Shown in pieces: positions 60,953 through 64,000 of a stretch of DNA of 64,000 nucleotides (the first letter of the stretch is position 1; each line of letters begins with the position of its first letter). Made by a program: the position numbers and the translations under genes. The DNA lies in contig CAWKIA010000030.1 in NCBI GenBank assembly GCA_963849635.1, positions 62,001-126,000 of the forward strand. The letters run 5' to 3'. This DNA comes from CAVRUD01 sp963849635. GTDB taxonomy: Bacteria > Chloroflexota > Chloroflexia > Thermomicrobiales > UBA6265. The notes beneath the pieces are model-generated. The model was not told where the DNA came from. It was given only the letters and a program-made list of their open reading frames with translations, and made no database searches.

Positions 60953-61960
60953 ATGAAGACTGAATCCACGTCCGGAACATCGATCTCTCGTCTCTCGCGC
61001 CGCCGACTGCTGGCCGCCACTCTGGTCGCGAGCACGGCGTTCGCCGTAAGCAACCCCGCGCGCCTGGCCGCGCGACCGACCGCGGTTTCGCACGCCGGCG
61101 ACTTCTCCGGCCTGGTAGACATTGGCGGGCGCCGGATGTTCCTTCAGTGCCGCGGCCAGGGCGATCCCACCGTCGTTTTCCTATCCGGTTATCTCAACAC
61201 TGGCGGCGCCTGGCTCATCCTGCCGAACGAGGTTGCGCCGCCGTCCGTCTATTCCGCGGTGGCAGAATTCACCCGCGTCTGTACCTACGACCGCCCTGGG
61301 ACGCTCCTCGACGCGGATCCCCCCGATGACCGCAGCCGGAGCGACACCATCCTCCAGCCCTCCACCGTCGAAACGGCAGTCGCCGACCTGCACGCACTGC
61401 TGAAGACCGCGGGCATTCCTGGCCCCTATGTGCTCGCCGGCCACTCGTTCGGCGGACTCCTCAGCCGCCTCTACGCCGCCACCTATCCCGACGAGGTGGT
61501 CGGCATGGTCCTTGTCGATTCCTTTAGCGAGGAGATACGGGCCGCGCTCACGCCCGAGCACTGGCAGACGTGGCTGGCCACGAATGGCGTGCTGCCGGAG
61601 GACGTACTGGCGGCCAACCCCGAGACCGAACGATTCGACATCAATGCGGCCGCCGACACCATGACGGACGCCGCTGCGGCTCATCCTTTGCGGCAGATGC
61701 CGTTAGTCGTCCTCACCGCCGGCCAGACGGGCGTGCTCACGCCCGAACAGATTGCCGAATTCCCAGCTGGTTACTACGAGGCGCTGACGACGGCCCTTAA
61801 GGCAAATTCGACATTCCTCGCCACGCTCCTGCCGGACGTGCGCTATATCTACGCCGCCAATAGCGGCCATTACATTCAGGCAGAAGAGCCAGCGCTCGTC
61901 ATCGGGGCAATCCAGCAAGTCGTCGAGGCAGTCCGCGACCCGAGCACCTGGACGGCATGA
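60953..61960 (+). CDS. Secreted alpha/beta hydrolase, tandem copy 1
   Basis: A protein of 335 residues with a Tat-type leader (LSRRRLLAATLVASTAFAVS). Core: GDFSGLVDIGGRRMFLQCRG, PTVVFLSGYLNTGGAW, VCTYDRPGTLLD, LHALLKTAGIPGPYVLAGHSFGGLLSRLYAATYPDEV (nucleophile Ser in GHSFGG), and SGHYIQAEEPALV with the catalytic His. An ATG at 60953 follows GAGGAGCAATGGA closely. The next gene is a paralogue; both follow the M23 gene with short gaps, so they may form one transcript. Substrate unknown. Confidence 0.9.
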   Translation: MKTESTSGTSISRLSRRRLLAATLVASTAFAVSNPARLAARPTAVSHAGDFSGLVDIGGRRMFLQCRGQGDPTVVFLSGYLNTGGAWLILPNEVAPPSVYSAVAEFTRVCTYDRPGTLLDADPPDDRSRSDTILQPSTVETAVADLHALLKTAGIPGPYVLAGHSFGGLLSRLYAATYPDEVVGMVLVDSFSEEIRAALTPEHWQTWLATNGVLPEDVLAANPETERFDINAAADTMTDAAAAHPLRQMPLVVLTAGQTGVLTPEQIAEFPAGYYEALTTALKANSTFLATLLPDVRYIYAANSGHYIQAEEPALVIGAIQQVVEAVRDPSTWTA

Positions 61961-62046
61961 GCGTCGGCGGAGACCGGCGCTCCACTTTCGTCCGACCATG
62001 GTCGCCGCGCCTGCCTGCGTCGACTCCGCAATCAGAGAGGATGAAC

Positions 62047-63024
62047 ATGATCCACGCACCATCGGCTGAGCCACGCGGAACACGTCCCTCCGGGGTCGCC
62101 CTAACCGCTGCCGCCCTGGCCTTCCTCCTGCTGCTCGCCGCCCTCCCCGGAGCCACATCCCAGGCCGCCCTCCTCACGCACGCCACCGCCGTTGCCGAGA
62201 GCGGGGACTTCGCCGGCCTCGTCGACATCGGCGGGCGTCGGCTCTGGCTCGAATGCCGTGGCACTGGCAGCCCGACCGTCGTCCTCGAAGCAGGCGCGTA
62301 CAACAACGCCCAGATCTGGGACACCGTCGGCCGCCCCGCTGGCGCAACCGGGCCGGCGGTCCTGCCTGGCGTCGCCGCCTTCACTCGTGTCTGCGCCTAC
62401 GATCGGCCGGGCACGATGCTCGACCTCGACCTCGACCTCGTCAGCCGCAGCGACCCCGTCCCGATGCCCCGCACAGCGGCCGACATGGTCGCCGACTTGC
62501 ACGCGCTGCTGGAGGCGGCGGGCGTTCCAGGCCCCTATGTGCTGGTTGGCCACTCGTTCGGCGGCCTGATCGCCCGCCTCTACGCCAGCACCTACCCGAA
62601 CGCGATTGCTGGTCTCATCCTCGTCGACGCCGCGCAAGAGGACTACTACGATGAGCTTCAGGCGATTCTGAGCCCGGAGCAGTGGGCGGCGAACTCGCAA
62701 CCGCCGGACACCTCACAGTATCCCGACATGGAGCGGATCGACACTGACGCCAGCGCCGCTCAGATGCGGACGGCCGCGACGTTGCCGCCACTGCCACTTG
62801 TCGTCCTTACCCATGGCCGCCCGTGGGACTGGCCCCCCGGATATCCCGCGGACACTTTGGAGGCGCTCTGGGGTCAGCTGCAGGCCAAGCTCGTCGCGCT
62901 CGTGCCCAACGCGCGCTTCGTCATGGCCACGGGGAGCCAGCACTTCATCCAGCTCGACGAGCCGGAGCTCGTCATCGAGCAGATCCGCCAGGTCGTCGAC
63001 ACAGTGCGCGACCCGAGCACCTGA
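62047..63024 (+). CDS. Secreted alpha/beta hydrolase, tandem copy 2
   Basis: A protein of 325 residues. The Sec-type signal peptide has VALTAAALAFLLLLAALPGA. The core parallels copy 1: GDFAGLVDIGGRRLWLECRG, PTVVLEAGAYNNAQIW, VCAYDRPGTMLDL, LHALLEAAGVPGPYVLVGHSFGGLIARLYASTYPNAI and SQHFIQLDEPELV. I chose the ATG at 62047, 6 nt after AGAGAGG; another ATG at 62041 touches that site. The leader differs in kind from copy 1 (Sec rather than Tat), although the mature parts are alike. Confidence 0.9.
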   Translation: MIHAPSAEPRGTRPSGVALTAAALAFLLLLAALPGATSQAALLTHATAVAESGDFAGLVDIGGRRLWLECRGTGSPTVVLEAGAYNNAQIWDTVGRPAGATGPAVLPGVAAFTRVCAYDRPGTMLDLDLDLVSRSDPVPMPRTAADMVADLHALLEAAGVPGPYVLVGHSFGGLIARLYASTYPNAIAGLILVDAAQEDYYDELQAILSPEQWAANSQPPDTSQYPDMERIDTDASAAQMRTAATLPPLPLVVLTHGRPWDWPPGYPADTLEALWGQLQAKLVALVPNARFVMATGSQHFIQLDEPELVIEQIRQVVDTVRDPST

Positions 63025-63156
63025 ACGGCGTAGGCGGTAGGGGGCGCTCCATCATTGCCCCGTGATCGAGCGCTCTCCTCCCGCAATTGGCGGGCACGGG
63101 CGCGGGGCCACCCCGCACCGAAAACGTCGGGTCCGTGTGAACCGAAGGAGATTCGT

Positions 63157-63441
63157 ATGCCAGCTCTGCTCATCCGGCACAAAGTGGCCGATTATGCGGC
63201 CTGGAAGCCGGGCTTCGACGAGCACGACGCTACACGCCGCGCCTACGGCTGCCGGGGTGGTCGGCTCTTCCGGAACGCCGCCGACCTGAATGAGACGCTC
63301 ATCCTCCTCGACTGGGACGATCTCGACCGGGCGCGCCTATTCGCCCAATCCGACGACCTGCGGGAGGCTCTGACACGGGCCGGGGTGGCCGACGAAGCGG
63401 ACCTGTGGTTTCTGGAGGAGACCGGCCCGTCGCCTGGCTGA
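63157..63441 (+). CDS. Small ABM-like (antibiotic biosynthesis monooxygenase fold) protein
   Basis: A protein of 94 residues from the ATG at 63157 (GAAGGAG at a 6-nt spacer). LLIRHKVADYAAWKPGFDEHDATRRAYG then RLFRNAADLNETLILLDWDDLDRARLFAQSDDLREAL matches dimeric alpha/beta-barrel proteins of the ABM or cyclase-like type. These often act on small aromatic or polyketide compounds, but many have no known role. It is not closely coupled to the upstream hydrolase (about 130 bp). Confidence 0.85.
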   Translation: MPALLIRHKVADYAAWKPGFDEHDATRRAYGCRGGRLFRNAADLNETLILLDWDDLDRARLFAQSDDLREALTRAGVADEADLWFLEETGPSPG

Positions 63442-63471
63442 TCGAGGAGTAACAGTCGCTGCCGGCTCGCG

Positions 63472-64000
63472 TCAGGGCAGCGCGTCCGGGGGCAGCACCA
63501 GCACGCGGTTATTGCCCGTGTCGCTGATGTAGAGGCTGCCGTCCGCGCCGAACAGCACGAACTGGGGACGGTTGAGGTTCTGCGCACTCGGGTCGCCCGC
63601 CGCCCCGCTGCCATCGTTGTTCGCCGCATTGGACGTGAAGCTGCCGAACTGCCCGAACACCCAATCGGCGGTCGTGTCGCCGTCGTCCGCGAAGTAGAGC
63701 ACGCGGTTGTTGTCACGGTCGGCGACGTAGAGGCCGCCCTGTTGATCGAGGGCGACCGATGGCGGTTGGAACAGGGAATCGGCGGAGGGGCTGCCCTCGG
63801 TCCCCGCGCCGTCGTCGTTCGGCGCGCCACTGGTGAAGCTGCCACCGTGGCCATAAACGCGATCCGCCTCCGCGTCGCCGTCGTCCGCGAAATAGAGCAC
63901 GCGGTGATTCTCGCGGTCGGCCACATAAAGCCCGCCATCACTGTCCAGCGCCAGGCCCCGCGGAAATTTCATGCTGCCGGCACTGGGTGTGCCGGACTGG
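63472..64000 (-). CDS. NHL-repeat beta-propeller protein (5' part missing)
   Basis: The minus frame is open from the window edge to a stop at 63472, giving 175 residues of C-terminus. Repeats of about 55-58 residues are very regular: FPRGLALDSDGGLYVADRENHRVLYF, PPSVALDQQGGLYVADRDNNRVLYF and RPQFVLFGADGSLYISDTGNNRVLVL, each followed by DDGDxxADxVxGxxGSFTS. Such NHL propellers are usually secreted or lipid-anchored and bind ligands. The leader is outside the window. Confidence 0.9.
   Translation of the reverse strand, partial: QSGTPSAGSMKFPRGLALDSDGGLYVADRENHRVLYFADDGDAEADRVYGHGGSFTSGAPNDDGAGTEGSPSADSLFQPPSVALDQQGGLYVADRDNNRVLYFADDGDTTADWVFGQFGSFTSNAANNDGSGAAGDPSAQNLNRPQFVLFGADGSLYISDTGNNRVLVLPPDALP

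Overview
The window is a high-GC stretch with several features common in Chloroflexota of the Thermomicrobia group: Tat-exported proteins with Ala/Gly-rich leaders followed by QDATP-type mature starts, many large STAND-type ATPase regulators ending in a LuxR helix-turn-helix, family 1 sugar ABC transporters, and abundant palindromic intergenic repeats. This assignment is an inference from gene style; there is no rRNA or other phylogenetic marker. I saw no tRNA, rRNA, CRISPR array, transposase or phage gene.

Layout. 1-6.3 kb: end of a secreted beta-propeller gene, an orphan ABC sugar-binding protein, a divergent SDR dehydrogenase, a Tat-exported Cys-rich protein ending in a Hint (intein-like) domain, and a VapBC-type toxin-antitoxin pair with its own palindromic operator. 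6.3-15.6 kb: an amidohydrolase, a STAND-LuxR regulator, two secreted-protein genes that share an unusual pair of upstream elements, a multiply frameshifted flavoprotein and a flavin monooxygenase. 15.6-28.6 kb: mostly minus-strand small-molecule enzymes. These include a tightly packed run of alternating alpha/beta hydrolases and SAM methyltransferases that look tandem-duplicated, a metallo-beta-lactamase-fold enzyme, an HD-GYP protein fused to a LuxR helix-turn-helix, two secreted structural proteins (SpaA/RTX and Cys-repeat), a third methyltransferase and a DinB protein. 28.7-31.4 kb: a second large AAA/LuxR regulator.

31.6-41.3 kb is a carbohydrate catabolic block: a TIM-barrel isomerase-like gene; a LacI repressor with two CGAACGTTCG operators about 168 bp apart; Gfo/Idh dehydrogenase, cupin, ABC binding protein and two permeases; then a PEP-hydrolase-like TIM barrel coupled to a second cupin. 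Between the isomerase-like gene and lacI lies a complete promoter, SAM-I riboswitch and terminator with no gene after it. 41.5-45.6 kb: DsbA-like, SnoaL-like, DUF3105 and MMPL export genes. 46-50.4 kb: a STAND-LuxR gene carrying two palindromic repeat arrays inside its open frame, and a neighbouring paralogue that has lost its ATPase domain. 50.6-54.5 kb: PhyH dioxygenase, GH4 glycosidase and an acyl esterase. 54.5-64 kb: HD-GYP phosphodiesterase, another STAND-LuxR, a Tat Cys-rich protein, an M23 peptidase-like protein, two tandem secreted hydrolases, a small monooxygenase-like protein and a truncated NHL-repeat gene.

Two window-wide properties matter. More than a dozen genes need one or more single-base corrections to read through, several at homopolymers, so either the assembly carries residual indels or the region is decaying. 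Also, at least four families of palindromic repeats occupy most larger intergenic gaps, and two of them also occur inside a coding frame.
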